Shown in pieces: positions 1-8,765 of a DNA stretch of 64,000 nt; positions within the stretch are counted from its first letter, which is position 1; every line of letters starts with the position of its first letter. Source of the stretch: JACKFB01 sp041389525. Its GTDB lineage: Bacteria; Myxococcota_A; UBA9042; PHBI01; JACKFB01. The stretch lies in the NCBI GenBank assembly GCA_041389525.1, contig JAWKRR010000009.1, positions 1 through 64,000 on the forward strand, read 5' to 3'. Position numbers and translations under genes: made by a program. The notes beneath the pieces are model-generated. The model was not told the DNA's origin. It worked only from the letters and a program-made list of their open reading frames with translations, and ran no database searches.

Positions 1-2
1 AC

Positions 3-3000
3 GAGCCGGCGGTCGTCACCGTGCTCAAGGGGCAGTCGGCGTCCTTCACCGGGACCCTGCGCGAGGCCGGGCTGACGACGCTGACCTTGGGCACCGACCC
101 GACGCCGCTGATCCTCGTCGAGGTGGGCACCGGCCCCGTGGGGACGGACCCCACCGCCGACGCCACGGGCTGGACGATGACCCCGGCGAAGCCCGACCTG
201 ACCTGGAACGCGGCCGGCGTCGGCGATCCGGCGGACGACCGGTACGCGGCGTCGCTCAGCGCCAGCAAGATCGGCCTCTTCGACGTCGCGCTTCGCGTCT
301 CGGTCGACGGCGGGCTGAGCTGGACCTGGTGCGACCGAGACCCGAAGACGCCAGGAAACGACGGCTCCGAAGACGGCTACCAGACCGCGCGCGCCGGACA
401 TCTCACCGTCGGCGCCACGCCCTGCGACCCGAACCCGTGCACCGCGCCGCCCGCGCCGACCTGCGACGGCGACGTGCTGACCACGCACCCCGTCCCGGGC
501 GGCTGCGCGGTCAGCGGGAGCAGCGGCCTCTGCACCTACACGGAATCGCAGGTGAACTGCGCGGCGCTGGGCGGCGCATGCAGCGGCGGAGCCTGCGTCG
601 GGACCGCGCCAAAGCCGGCGCCCGACGAGGTCGCCATCGTCGAGCTGATGGTCGATCCGGCGAAGGTGAGCGACCAGTCTGGCGAGTGGATCGAGCTCGC
701 GAACGTGTCCGGCCACGCCGTGCTCCTCGACGGGTGCGTGCTCGAGGACCTGGTCGGCGGCGAGAAGCACACCATCGCGCCGACCACGCCCCTGTTGGTG
801 CAGCCGGGCGCGGTGGCGCTGCTCGGCCGCTCGACGGACACCCTGAAGAACGGCGGCGCGCCGGTGCAGTACGCCTACGGCAACGGGTTTCTGCTCTCGA
901 ACACGGTGGACGCGGTGATCCTGCGCTGCGACGGCGCCATCGTGGCGATGGTCGAGTTTGACGACGACCTGTGGCCCTTTGGCCCGGGGGTGGCCATGCA
1001 GCTTGACCCCAGCGCCTTCGGTGCGCCGGCCGCGGCGCTGCCGACGGCGTGGTGTGCGGCGTATCAGCCATATGGAGCCGGAGACCTCGGCAGCCCCGGC
1101 GCGCCCAACCCGCCCTGCCCCAAGGCGGACCTGCCCGACTGGTGCCGACTTCAGCTCGACGCGCCCATCTCAGCCCACGCGGGCGTCGAGGTCAGCGCGC
1201 ACGGGCGCGTTCGCAAAGACGGGCTGACCACCCTGAGCGGCGCGACCGACCCGAACCCGCTGCTGCTGGCCCAGCTTGGCTACGGACCGCAGGGTTCTAG
1301 CCCCGAGACCCTGACCGCCAGCTGGAGCTTCCTCTCGGCCGAACCCGACGCGGGCTGGCTTGACACCGACGAGCCCGGGGTCGACGACTACGTGGCGCGC
1401 TTCCCGGCGCCGCCCGCGGGCACCCGCGACGTGGCCTTCCGCTTCTCGGTCAACGGCGGGCTCTCGTGGCTCTACTGCGACCGCGCGACGGGCGCCGCGG
1501 GCGAGGACGGGTCCGACAACGGCTACCAGACCGCCAACGCGGGCGCCCTGGTCACCACGGCAGGCCCCTGCGACCCGAACCCGTGCGCGACGCCGCCGGC
1601 CGCGACCTGCGCGGGCGATCTGCTGACCACCTGGGCCACGCCCGGCGCCTGCGTGGTCGACGGCGACGCGGCCTCGTGCAGCTACACGCCGTCGGAGCGT
1701 GACTGCGCGGCGGCTGGCGGCGCGTGCACAGCCGGCGCCTGCGAGGGCACGGCGAGCCCGCCCGAGATCGGCTCGGTCGTGATCACCGAGCTCTTGCGCG
1801 ACCCGGTCGCCGTCAGCGACGCCCTGGGCGAGTGGGTCGAGCTGCGCAATGTCGGCTCGACCACCGTGGACCTCTGGGGCTGCGTGTTCGGCGACGACGG
1901 CACCGAGAAGCACGTCATCGACCCCGGCGGCCCGCTGCTCTTGGCGCCCGGGGACTACTTGGTGCTTGGCGAGTCCGACGCGCTGGACCTCAACGGCGGC
2001 GTCGAGGTCGACTACGTCTACAGCGGCGTCACGCTGACCAACACGACCGCGGATGAGGTGGTGCTGAGCTGCGCCGGCGACGTGATCGACCGCGTGGCGT
2101 GGGCGGCGACGGGCTGGCCCAAGGCCGCCGGGAAGTCGATGCAGTTGGACCCGGCGGCGCTCGACGCGGTGTCCAATGACGCCGCGGCCTCGTGGTGCAA
2201 CGCAACAAGCACCTACGGAAAGGGCGACAAGGGCACCCCTGGTTCGGACAATGTGAGCTGCCCGGTTGACCCCTGCGCGACCGTCGTGTGCGGCGCAACA
2301 CCCGCGCCGGACTGCAGCGGCGGGGTGGCGCGGACCTACGGCGAAGGCGGGGTGTGCAGCGCGGGCGTGTGCCAGTGGCCGGTCGCCTCCACCGTCGACT
2401 GTGTCGGGTCGGGCCTAGTCTGCCTCGCGGGCGCCTGCGTGCCGGCCGGCGCGATGCCCGCCATGGGCGAGATCGTGGTCAGCGAGCTGATGGTGCGCCC
2501 GCTCGCGGCGGCTGGCGCAGGCGGGCAATGGATCGAGCTGACCAGCACCGTGGACGCGCCCCTGCTCATCGGGGGATGCGCGCTGGAGAGCGCCGGCGAC
2601 GCGCCCTGGCCCATCCCGGCGGGCATCGTGCTGGGCGCCGGGCAGCGGCTGGTCATCGCGGCGAGCTCAGACCCCAGCCAGAACGGCGGCGTGGCGGCGG
2701 CTTTGGCCCACGACGGGGCCATCGAGCTGGACGCGGAGGGCGACTCGGTGGCGCTGACCTGCGGGGGCACGCTCATCGACGGCGTGGGCTTCGACTCGCT
2801 GGACTGGCCGTGGTCTGACGGCCGCTCGCTCAGCCTCGACCCGAGCGCGGCAGACGCGGTGACCAACGACACGCCGGACGCCTGGTGCTTGGCGACGAGC
2901 AGCTACGGCCTCGGCGATCTGGGCAGCCCCGGCGAGGCGAACCCTGCCTGCCCGGCGCCGAACGCCGTGGACCGCTGCCGCCTCGAGGCGCCCGCCGCGC

Positions 3001-4112
3001 TGAGCCTGCTGGTGGGCGAGAGCGCCGCGGTCCGGGCGCGCTACACCGAGGCGGGCATCACCGACCAGAGCGCCGGCACCGACCTGGACGCGCGCGTCGT
3101 GGTGCAGCTAGGCCGCGGCCCCGTGGCCAGCGATCCCGTGGTGGACGCGGACTTGTGGTCGCTCATCGACGCGACGCCGAACCCCGACTGGCTAGACACC
3201 GCCGAGCCGGGCTACGACGAGGCGCTGGGCTTGCTGGTCTCGGCCGAGGCTGGCGTGTGGAGCTACGCGTTCCGAGTCTCCGTGGACGCAGGCCGCAGCT
3301 TCGTCTGGTGCGATCTGGCGGGTCCGGACCCCGGTCAGGACGGCTCCGAAGACGGGTATCAAGCCGCGCTGGCGGGCGCTCTGACCAGCGTGGGGGACCC
3401 GTGCGCGCCCAACCCGTGCGTGGTGCCGCCGCCGCCGTCGTGCCAGGACGACCTGCTCGTCACCCCGACCGGGGTGGGGGTGTGCACCTCCGATTTGGCA
3501 GGCGCGAGCTGCGCTTTCGACGAGCTGACGACCGACTGCGCCGCCTTGGGGGGCACCTGCGACAGCGGCGCGTGCGAGGGCGTCTCGACCGTCCCGGGCC
3601 CAGGCCACGTCGTCTTCACCGAGATCATGAACGACCCGGTCCTGACCACCGACCCGAACGGCGAGTGGCTGGAGCTTACGGTCGTCGGACCCAACCCGGT
3701 GGAGCTGTCGGGCTGTATCTTGCAGAGCGACGGCGACAGCGACCGCGTGATCTCCGCGGGGGTGTCGCTGGTGGTGGTGCCCGGCCTTCACGTGGTCTTC
3801 GCCCGCAAGGCGGACCCGGCGGTCAACGGCGGGGTGGCGCCGACCTGGAGCTGGCTCACCGGGCTGACCCTGGGCAACGGCGCAGACGCCGTGCGGCTGC
3901 TCTGCGGCGGGCAGCTGATCGACGCGGTGGCGTGGGACGGGGGGCCGGCCTTCCCCGCGATCCCCGGGGCGTCGATGCAGCTCAGCGCGAGCGCGACGGA
4001 CGCGAACGCCGCGGCCACCAACGACCTCGGCGCCTCGTGGTGCGCCTCCAAGCTGGGGTACGGGCTGGGGGACCTGGGTTCGCCGGGCGCACCCAACGCG
4101 GGCTGCCCATGA
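3..4112 (+). CDS. Lamin-tail-domain repeat protein, 5' truncated
   Basis: Probable extracellular or cell-surface repeat protein; no enzymatic motif is visible. The frame is open to the left edge. The first residues match the start of a repeat module also seen near residues 382 and 990, so the true start lies upstream and a GTG at 21 is only an internal codon. Four lamin-tail domains lie roughly at residues 212-340, 592-735, 822-960 and 1202-1340, each with a GEWIEL-like strand and an NGG turn. They alternate with beta-rich modules ending in DGSEDGYQTA-like motifs and with short Cys-rich segments (CDPNPC...). Bacterial lamin-tail domains are usually exported; the role here is unknown. The stop overlaps the next start by 4 bases (ATGA). 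Domain call is confident, function is not. Confidence 0.85.
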   Translation, partial: EPAVVTVLKGQSASFTGTLREAGLTTLTLGTDPTPLILVEVGTGPVGTDPTADATGWTMTPAKPDLTWNAAGVGDPADDRYAASLSASKIGLFDVALRVSVDGGLSWTWCDRDPKTPGNDGSEDGYQTARAGHLTVGATPCDPNPCTAPPAPTCDGDVLTTHPVPGGCAVSGSSGLCTYTESQVNCAALGGACSGGACVGTAPKPAPDEVAIVELMVDPAKVSDQSGEWIELANVSGHAVLLDGCVLEDLVGGEKHTIAPTTPLLVQPGAVALLGRSTDTLKNGGAPVQYAYGNGFLLSNTVDAVILRCDGAIVAMVEFDDDLWPFGPGVAMQLDPSAFGAPAAALPTAWCAAYQPYGAGDLGSPGAPNPPCPKADLPDWCRLQLDAPISAHAGVEVSAHGRVRKDGLTTLSGATDPNPLLLAQLGYGPQGSSPETLTASWSFLSAEPDAGWLDTDEPGVDDYVARFPAPPAGTRDVAFRFSVNGGLSWLYCDRATGAAGEDGSDNGYQTANAGALVTTAGPCDPNPCATPPAATCAGDLLTTWATPGACVVDGDAASCSYTPSERDCAAAGGACTAGACEGTASPPEIGSVVITELLRDPVAVSDALGEWVELRNVGSTTVDLWGCVFGDDGTEKHVIDPGGPLLLAPGDYLVLGESDALDLNGGVEVDYVYSGVTLTNTTADEVVLSCAGDVIDRVAWAATGWPKAAGKSMQLDPAALDAVSNDAAASWCNATSTYGKGDKGTPGSDNVSCPVDPCATVVCGATPAPDCSGGVARTYGEGGVCSAGVCQWPVASTVDCVGSGLVCLAGACVPAGAMPAMGEIVVSELMVRPLAAAGAGGQWIELTSTVDAPLLIGGCALESAGDAPWPIPAGIVLGAGQRLVIAASSDPSQNGGVAAALAHDGAIELDAEGDSVALTCGGTLIDGVGFDSLDWPWSDGRSLSLDPSAADAVTNDTPDAWCLATSSYGLGDLGSPGEANPACPAPNAVDRCRLEAPAALSLLVGESAAVRARYTEAGITDQSAGTDLDARVVVQLGRGPVASDPVVDADLWSLIDATPNPDWLDTAEPGYDEALGLLVSAEAGVWSYAFRVSVDAGRSFVWCDLAGPDPGQDGSEDGYQAALAGALTSVGDPCAPNPCVVPPPPSCQDDLLVTPTGVGVCTSDLAGASCAFDELTTDCAALGGTCDSGACEGVSTVPGPGHVVFTEIMNDPVLTTDPNGEWLELTVVGPNPVELSGCILQSDGDSDRVISAGVSLVVVPGLHVVFARKADPAVNGGVAPTWSWLTGLTLGNGADAVRLLCGGQLIDAVAWDGGPAFPAIPGASMQLSASATDANAAATNDLGASWCASKLGYGLGDLGSPGAPNAGCP

Positions 4113-5020
4113 CCAAGCGCCGCGTCGCCACCTTTGATATCGGCACCCACACCACCAACTTCCTGGTCGCTGACGTCGAGGATGGCCGCCTGAGCTGCGT
4201 CCGCGAGGTCTTGCGCTTCACGCGCCTGGGCGAAGGTCTGAAGCCGGGAGGGCCGGCGCTGCCTGAAGCCTTGGCGCGCCTGGACGCCGCCCTCGACGAG
4301 CTGGTGGGCATCGCCGACGCCCTGGAGGCCGACTGCTACCTGGCGGGCCTGACCAGCGCCGCCCGCGACGCGTCGAACCGCGACGCGATCGTCGCGACCG
4401 TGACCCGGCACGGCATCGACGGGCGAGTGCTCAGCGGCGACGAGGAGGCCGACCTGACGCTTGCCGGCGTGCTCAGCGCGTTGGGGCCGGGCGAGGTCAC
4501 GGTCATCGACATCGGCGGCGGATCGACCGAGATCGTGCGCGGAGCACCAGGCGCCATCAGCGTGCGAGCGAGCCTCGAGATCGGCAGCGTGCGGTTGCGC
4601 GATCGGCACTTCGCGACCTCGCCGCCCTCGCCGGAGGCCGTGGTGGCCTTTCGCCGCGATGTGCACGCCGCCCTCGACGCCGCCGGGCTGCCGCGCCCGC
4701 TGGCGGGCCCGGTGGTGGGCGTCGCCGGGACCGTGGCCTGCTTGGCGGGCCTCGCGTCGGGGCTCGACGAGCTGGACCCCGCCCGGCTCGAGGGCTGCAC
4801 GCTCTCAGCGGTGACGGTCGGCCGCCTGGCGCGGCACCTCCTGACCCTCAGCCCCGCCGAGGTGCTCGCCCTCGCGCCCGCGCTCTTAGAGGGCCGCGCC
4901 GAGCTGCTGCCGAGCGGCGCGACCCTGCTGGACGTCCTGCTCGAGGCCCTCCAGGTGCGCGAGCTGCGCTTCTGCACGCGCGGCCTCCAGCACGGGCTCG
5001 CGCTCACCGCGACGGGCTGA
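4109..5020 (+). CDS. Ppx/GppA family phosphatase (exopolyphosphatase-like)
   Basis: Cytosolic ASKHA-fold enzyme expected to hydrolyse inorganic polyphosphate or the 5' phosphate of pppGpp. The 303-residue protein carries the family motifs in order: a phosphate-binding loop FDIGTHTTNFLV near residue 9, SGDEEADL near residue 111, the second phosphate motif VIDIGGGSTEIV near residue 131, SLEIGSVRL near residue 153 and the adenosine-type loop GVAGTVACL near residue 206. It lacks the C-terminal HD-like domain of long Ppx enzymes, as in the short actinobacterial forms. The ATG overlaps the stop of the lamin-tail gene by 4 bases, so the two are probably translationally coupled. Polyphosphate versus pppGpp preference cannot be read from the sequence. 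Confidence 0.9.
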   Translation: MTKRRVATFDIGTHTTNFLVADVEDGRLSCVREVLRFTRLGEGLKPGGPALPEALARLDAALDELVGIADALEADCYLAGLTSAARDASNRDAIVATVTRHGIDGRVLSGDEEADLTLAGVLSALGPGEVTVIDIGGGSTEIVRGAPGAISVRASLEIGSVRLRDRHFATSPPSPEAVVAFRRDVHAALDAAGLPRPLAGPVVGVAGTVACLAGLASGLDELDPARLEGCTLSAVTVGRLARHLLTLSPAEVLALAPALLEGRAELLPSGATLLDVLLEALQVRELRFCTRGLQHGLALTATG

Positions 5021-5044
5021 GCGCGGGCCCTCGACGCGCGCTCA
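5018..5044. terminator. Bidirectional hairpin spanning two convergent stop codons
   Basis: Perfect 8-bp stem TGAGCGCG (5018-5025) with CGCGCTCA (5037-5044) around an 11-nt loop. The TGA stop of the phosphatase gene forms one arm and the complement of the stop of the convergent SnoaL-like gene forms the other. No T-tract follows on either side. Confidence 0.55.
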
Positions 5045-5440
5045 CGCGGCGCCGGCCAGCTTCATGTGCGCGTGGGTGTCCAGCACGTGCCGAAAGCTCA
5101 CCGCGCGCCCGGCGTCGTCGAACTGCCACAGGTGCAGCTCCAGGTCGGTCGCGCGCCGCCCCGTCGGCTTCCAGGTGATGTCGATCTGAATCACCGCGGC
5201 CACGCGGGTCTCGCTGGCGAGGAGGTCGACGACCTCGAAGCGGTGGAACTCCATGCCGGCCAGCGACTGAAAGAAGGCGAGCACCCCCTCCCGTCCACGG
5301 CGGTGTTGAATCCACGGGACCGAGTCCACCTGGTGGCCGTAGTCCCAGTCCACATCGGGATGCAGGCGCTCGATGATCGCGGGGATGTCTCCGCTCCCGA
5401 ACGCCTCGTAGATCTTCGCGACGGTTTCGACATTGCTCAT
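5042..5440 (-). CDS. SnoaL-like / NTF2-fold protein
   Basis: Small cone-fold protein of the nuclear transport factor 2 / ketosteroid isomerase superfamily, 132 residues. It begins with the helix VETVAKIYEAFGSGD and has the family pattern of a helix, a pocket-lining segment (HPDVDWDYGH), FFQSLAG, and long strands ending in RHVLDTHAH. Such proteins may act as isomerases, hydrolases or ligand carriers; no substrate can be inferred. The ATG at 5440 is preferred to a GTG at 5455 because GGAGGG sits 7 bases before it and overlaps the GTG. It converges on the Ppx-like gene. Confidence 0.82.
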   Translation of the reverse strand: MSNVETVAKIYEAFGSGDIPAIIERLHPDVDWDYGHQVDSVPWIQHRRGREGVLAFFQSLAGMEFHRFEVVDLLASETRVAAVIQIDITWKPTGRRATDLELHLWQFDDAGRAVSFRHVLDTHAHMKLAGAA

Positions 5441-5447
5441 GAGTCGA

Positions 5448-5453
5448 CCCTCC
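5448..5453 (-). promoter_or_regulatory. Shine-Dalgarno deciding the SnoaL-like start
   Basis: GGAGGG on the minus strand with 7-base spacing to the ATG at 5440. An in-frame GTG at 5455 overlaps this motif and so cannot use it. Confidence 0.6.
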
Positions 5454-5581
5454 ACGGTGATGGCGCCGGTCGAGATGACCGCGCACCTCGCCTACGAGGC
5501 AGGGCGTCCGTCGGATCGGCGCGGCGCGAAATGTTTCGAGTTCGACCCATGATCGCGGCTGAACTCGAGGCCGCGCAACGT

Positions 5582-8500
5582 TCAGACGCGCTGTGTCGGC
5601 GACGTGACCAAGGCCGCCCAGCCGTCCATCGTCAGCGGGCTGAAGGTGGCGGCGGACTCGTCGAGATGGAAGAGCGGGTCGCTCACCCTCCCCGGGTCGG
5701 CGCCTTCGGACTGCAGCCGGGTCTTGTCCACCTTCAGCGAGGCGGTGGTCGGCAGCGTCGCCACGAGGCGGACGAAGCGAGGGCGGGCCGGGGGCGTGAG
5801 GTTCTTCGCGACCAAGCGGTACAACGCCTCGCCGTCGAAGGCCGCGCCCGGGGTGAGCTCGAGGGCGGCCATCCCCGCGCGCCCCTCGCGGCCGGGCAGC
5901 GAGACGCCGTAGACCGTCGCCAGCGCCACGAAGCTGGCCTCCGAAATCACCGACGCCACCTGGGCGCTGGAGACGTTCTCGCCCTTCCAGCGGAAAGTGT
6001 CGCCGAGGCGGTCGACGAACCAGAAGTCGCCGTCCTCGTCGCGGCGCATCAGGTCGCCGGTGTCGAACCAGGCGTCGCCGGGCTCGAAGAGATCGCGCAG
6101 CACGCGGCGCGAGGTCGTCTCAGCGTCCACGTAGCCCTCAAAGCGCGCCAGAGGGTGCTCGGAGTCGATGCGCGAGACCATCAGGCCGGGCTCGTCGGGC
6201 TCACAGCGCTGGGCGAAGCCGTCGCTCGTCCGAAGCGGCGCCTCCGCGACCATGTCCCAGCGCAAGAGCGCGACCTCGCCGGCGCCCGTGATGGGCTGCC
6301 CCACCGAGCCGATCTTCTCGCCGCTGACGTTGGCGAGCACGACGTTCCCCTCGGTGGATCCGTAGAACTCGAGGACCCGGGCGGGGCCGAAGCGGGCGAG
6401 CAGCTGCTGCCACACCTCGCCGCGCATGCCGTTGCCGACGAAGAGGCGCACCGGGTGGTCGGACTCGTCGGGGCGGCCGGGCGCGCTGACCAGATAGCGG
6501 CACAGCTCGCCGACGTAGACGACCACGTCGGCGCCGTAGCGGCGGACGTCCTGCCAGAAGCCGCTGGTGGAGAAGCGAGGGGCCAGGGCCAGGCGCGAGC
6601 CACCGCAGAGCGCTGCGCCACACGCGACCAGGATGCCGGTGGCGTGGTGGAGAGGCAGCGCGCAGTAGACGGTGCTGCGCGGGGTCAGCTCGCAGAGGAT
6701 CGACGCCCAGAGGCCGGCGGCGACCTGGCGCATGTTGGTGATGCGAGCGGCTTTGGGGAGGCCGGTGGTGCCGGAGGTGAAGAGCAGGAGCGACAGATCT
6801 CGGGCGTGCCCTCCGTCCACACCGATGCCCTCGGGGGGCGTGCTCGGCTGCTTGGAGACCTCGGGGTCCAGGTCGACCGCGCCGGCGGGCACCGCGACCT
6901 GGGCTTGGGTGCTGCCCAGGACCCACACGGGGCGGGCGCCGGCGGCTTTTAGTGAGGCGGGGGCGCGCTCGGAGTCGGAGATGATCGCCTCGACGCTGCC
7001 GGCGGCCAGCGCGTGGGTGAGCGAGCCGCCGCGGGCGTCGGCGTTGAGCAGCACGGCCACGGCGCCCAGGCGGTTGAGGGCCGTGACCGCCGTGAGGTAG
7101 TCGGGGTGGTTGCCCATGAAGACGGCGACGTGGCGGCCGCGGCTGATGCCGAGCTCCCACAAGGCGCGGGCGAGCTGATTCACGCGGCCGTCGGCTTGTT
7201 CGTAGGTGTAGGCGCGGCCGCCCCAGAGGAAGAAGGTCTGGTCGGGGATGGCGCGGGCCTGCTCGCTGAGGATGCGGGCCATGCTGACCTTGGTGTGGTC
7301 GGCGAGGCTCAGCAGGCGGACCAGGCGCGGGAGCTGCCAGCGGGCACCGGAGGCGAGGCCGGTGAGCACGAGCGAGGCGTCGCCGAGGCTGTGCCAGGCG
7401 GCGCGGGCGGCGCGGGCGACGAGATCCATGCCCGGCGCCTCATCGGCCTCCGGGGCGGCGGCCGCGCGGGGCGGCTCGTCGGAGAGCGCGGTCGGCATGG
7501 GACCGCGGTCGGATCGCCAGCGGACCCACTGGGCCACGGCGGGCCAGGTGAGGGTCAGGGCGCGGGAGCCGACGACGAGGCCGAAGTGGCCTGCGTTGAC
7601 GGCGATGGAGTGGGCCTCGGCGTTGGGTGCGGCGCGCTCGATGGCGCGGACGGAGCCGGGGCGGGCGAACTCGTCGCGGGTGCCCACGAAGTACAGGATC
7701 GGACAGGAGATATCGGCCAAGGAGACGCTGCGGCCGGCGATGACGAAGCCGCCCGAGGTCATGCGGTTCTGGACGACAAACTGAAGCGCGAACTCGCGAA
7801 ATGCAGGCCCGGGCCAACCGATGAAGCCCTCGCCACCGAGGAAGCGGCGCTGGGGCTCGCTGCGTTCGAGGGCCGCGCGGTCGTGCAGCACGCCCAGGGT
7901 GCCGAAGAGGTGCTTGAGCTCTTGGCGCGGGCTGAGCAGCTTGAAGCCGGTGCTGGTCAGCGCGCCGGGGAGGCCCTCGATGCGGTCCAGCGCGCCGGCG
8001 AGGCCTTGTCCGAGCGCTGAGAAGAAGCGCTCGGCGAGGGTGTCGTCGAGGCGAACCGGCAGGTTGCGGCGCATGTCCACGGGGCTGCCCAGGGTGATGA
8101 CCGAGGCGACGTCCTGGGAGTGGCGGAGGGCGGCGGCCTGGTAGGCGAACATCCCGCCTTGGGAGTAGCCACCGAGGTGGACGGGGCCGCCCGTGCGCGC
8201 GACGACCTCGGCGATGGCGCGGTCGACGGCTAGGACGTGGTCGTCGAGGGTGCGGGACATGCCGCCCTCGGCGTGTTCGGGCGCGCCGAAGTCGGCGACC
8301 CAGACGTCCACGCCCTGGGACGTCAAGCTGGCCACGGCGGAGAGCTCGGGCGAGATGTCATAGACGTCCGCGGTCACCATCAGCGGCGGGATGAGCAGCA
8401 GCGCGTGGCCGGCGGGCTCGGCGACCGGCGGCCCGTGGTAGTGGCGCAGCGAGAGCACGCCCTCGCTGAGCGCCACGTCAAAGGGCGCACGGTACGGCTC

Positions 8501-8623
8501 GCCGAGGCGTCCTTTCGCCAGGATCTCCCAGGCGTTTTCGGCGCCTCGCCCCCACGCGCGCACCCGCCGGCGCATCTGTTCTATGGGGCCGCGTCTGCGT
8601 GCCTCACCGCTCTCGGCCGCCAT
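5582..8623 (-). CDS. Fused alpha/beta hydrolase - long-chain acyl-CoA synthetase
   Basis: A 1013-residue two-domain protein. Residues about 25-375 form a PhaC-like alpha/beta hydrolase with nucleophile motif GYSQGG (Ser154) and likely Asp317 (GTRDEF) and His346 (AGHFG). The nucleophile is Ser, not the Cys of true PHA synthases. After a short Ala/Pro-rich linker, residues from about 445 form an AMP-binding acyl-CoA synthetase with the P-loop FTSGTTGLPK near residue 615, the YGSTEGN motif, and VDRLGDTFRWKGENVS, typical of FATP/very-long-chain acyl-CoA synthetases. A plausible job is to release an acyl group from an ester or thioester and activate it as acyl-CoA on one chain; this is inference. 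Domain assignments are strong. It is transcribed divergently from the aminotransferase. Confidence 0.9.
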   Translation of the reverse strand: MAAESGEARRRGPIEQMRRRVRAWGRGAENAWEILAKGRLGEPYRAPFDVALSEGVLSLRHYHGPPVAEPAGHALLLIPPLMVTADVYDISPELSAVASLTSQGVDVWVADFGAPEHAEGGMSRTLDDHVLAVDRAIAEVVARTGGPVHLGGYSQGGMFAYQAAALRHSQDVASVITLGSPVDMRRNLPVRLDDTLAERFFSALGQGLAGALDRIEGLPGALTSTGFKLLSPRQELKHLFGTLGVLHDRAALERSEPQRRFLGGEGFIGWPGPAFREFALQFVVQNRMTSGGFVIAGRSVSLADISCPILYFVGTRDEFARPGSVRAIERAAPNAEAHSIAVNAGHFGLVVGSRALTLTWPAVAQWVRWRSDRGPMPTALSDEPPRAAAAPEADEAPGMDLVARAARAAWHSLGDASLVLTGLASGARWQLPRLVRLLSLADHTKVSMARILSEQARAIPDQTFFLWGGRAYTYEQADGRVNQLARALWELGISRGRHVAVFMGNHPDYLTAVTALNRLGAVAVLLNADARGGSLTHALAAGSVEAIISDSERAPASLKAAGARPVWVLGSTQAQVAVPAGAVDLDPEVSKQPSTPPEGIGVDGGHARDLSLLLFTSGTTGLPKAARITNMRQVAAGLWASILCELTPRSTVYCALPLHHATGILVACGAALCGGSRLALAPRFSTSGFWQDVRRYGADVVVYVGELCRYLVSAPGRPDESDHPVRLFVGNGMRGEVWQQLLARFGPARVLEFYGSTEGNVVLANVSGEKIGSVGQPITGAGEVALLRWDMVAEAPLRTSDGFAQRCEPDEPGLMVSRIDSEHPLARFEGYVDAETTSRRVLRDLFEPGDAWFDTGDLMRRDEDGDFWFVDRLGDTFRWKGENVSSAQVASVISEASFVALATVYGVSLPGREGRAGMAALELTPGAAFDGEALYRLVAKNLTPPARPRFVRLVATLPTTASLKVDKTRLQSEGADPGRVSDPLFHLDESAATFSPLTMDGWAALVTSPTQRV

Positions 8624-8730
8624 GGCTCTGCCTCGTCCCTGCCCCCCGCCAACACACGAGCGCAGCGGTCCGGTGGCTTGTTCGGGGGTTCACCGGTGGG
8701 TGGTCCGGCGCCCGTGACCACTGGACTTCG

Positions 8731-8759
8731 TTGACACCGGCCCTGGCGCCCAGTATGCG
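8731..8759 (+). promoter_or_regulatory. Sigma-70-type promoter, predicted leaderless
   Basis: A perfect -35 TTGACA (8731-8736), a 17-base spacer and a -10-like TATGCG (8754-8759). Initiation about 7 bases after the -10 would fall on the A of the aminotransferase ATG at 8766. No Shine-Dalgarno sequence is present before that ATG, which fits a leaderless transcript. Confidence 0.5.
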
Positions 8760-8765
8760 ACGCTC

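Noticed and set aside
5066..6952. 628-codon plus-strand open frame
   Set aside because: Opposite the SnoaL-like and synthetase genes, whose motifs are unambiguous; the product is low-complexity.
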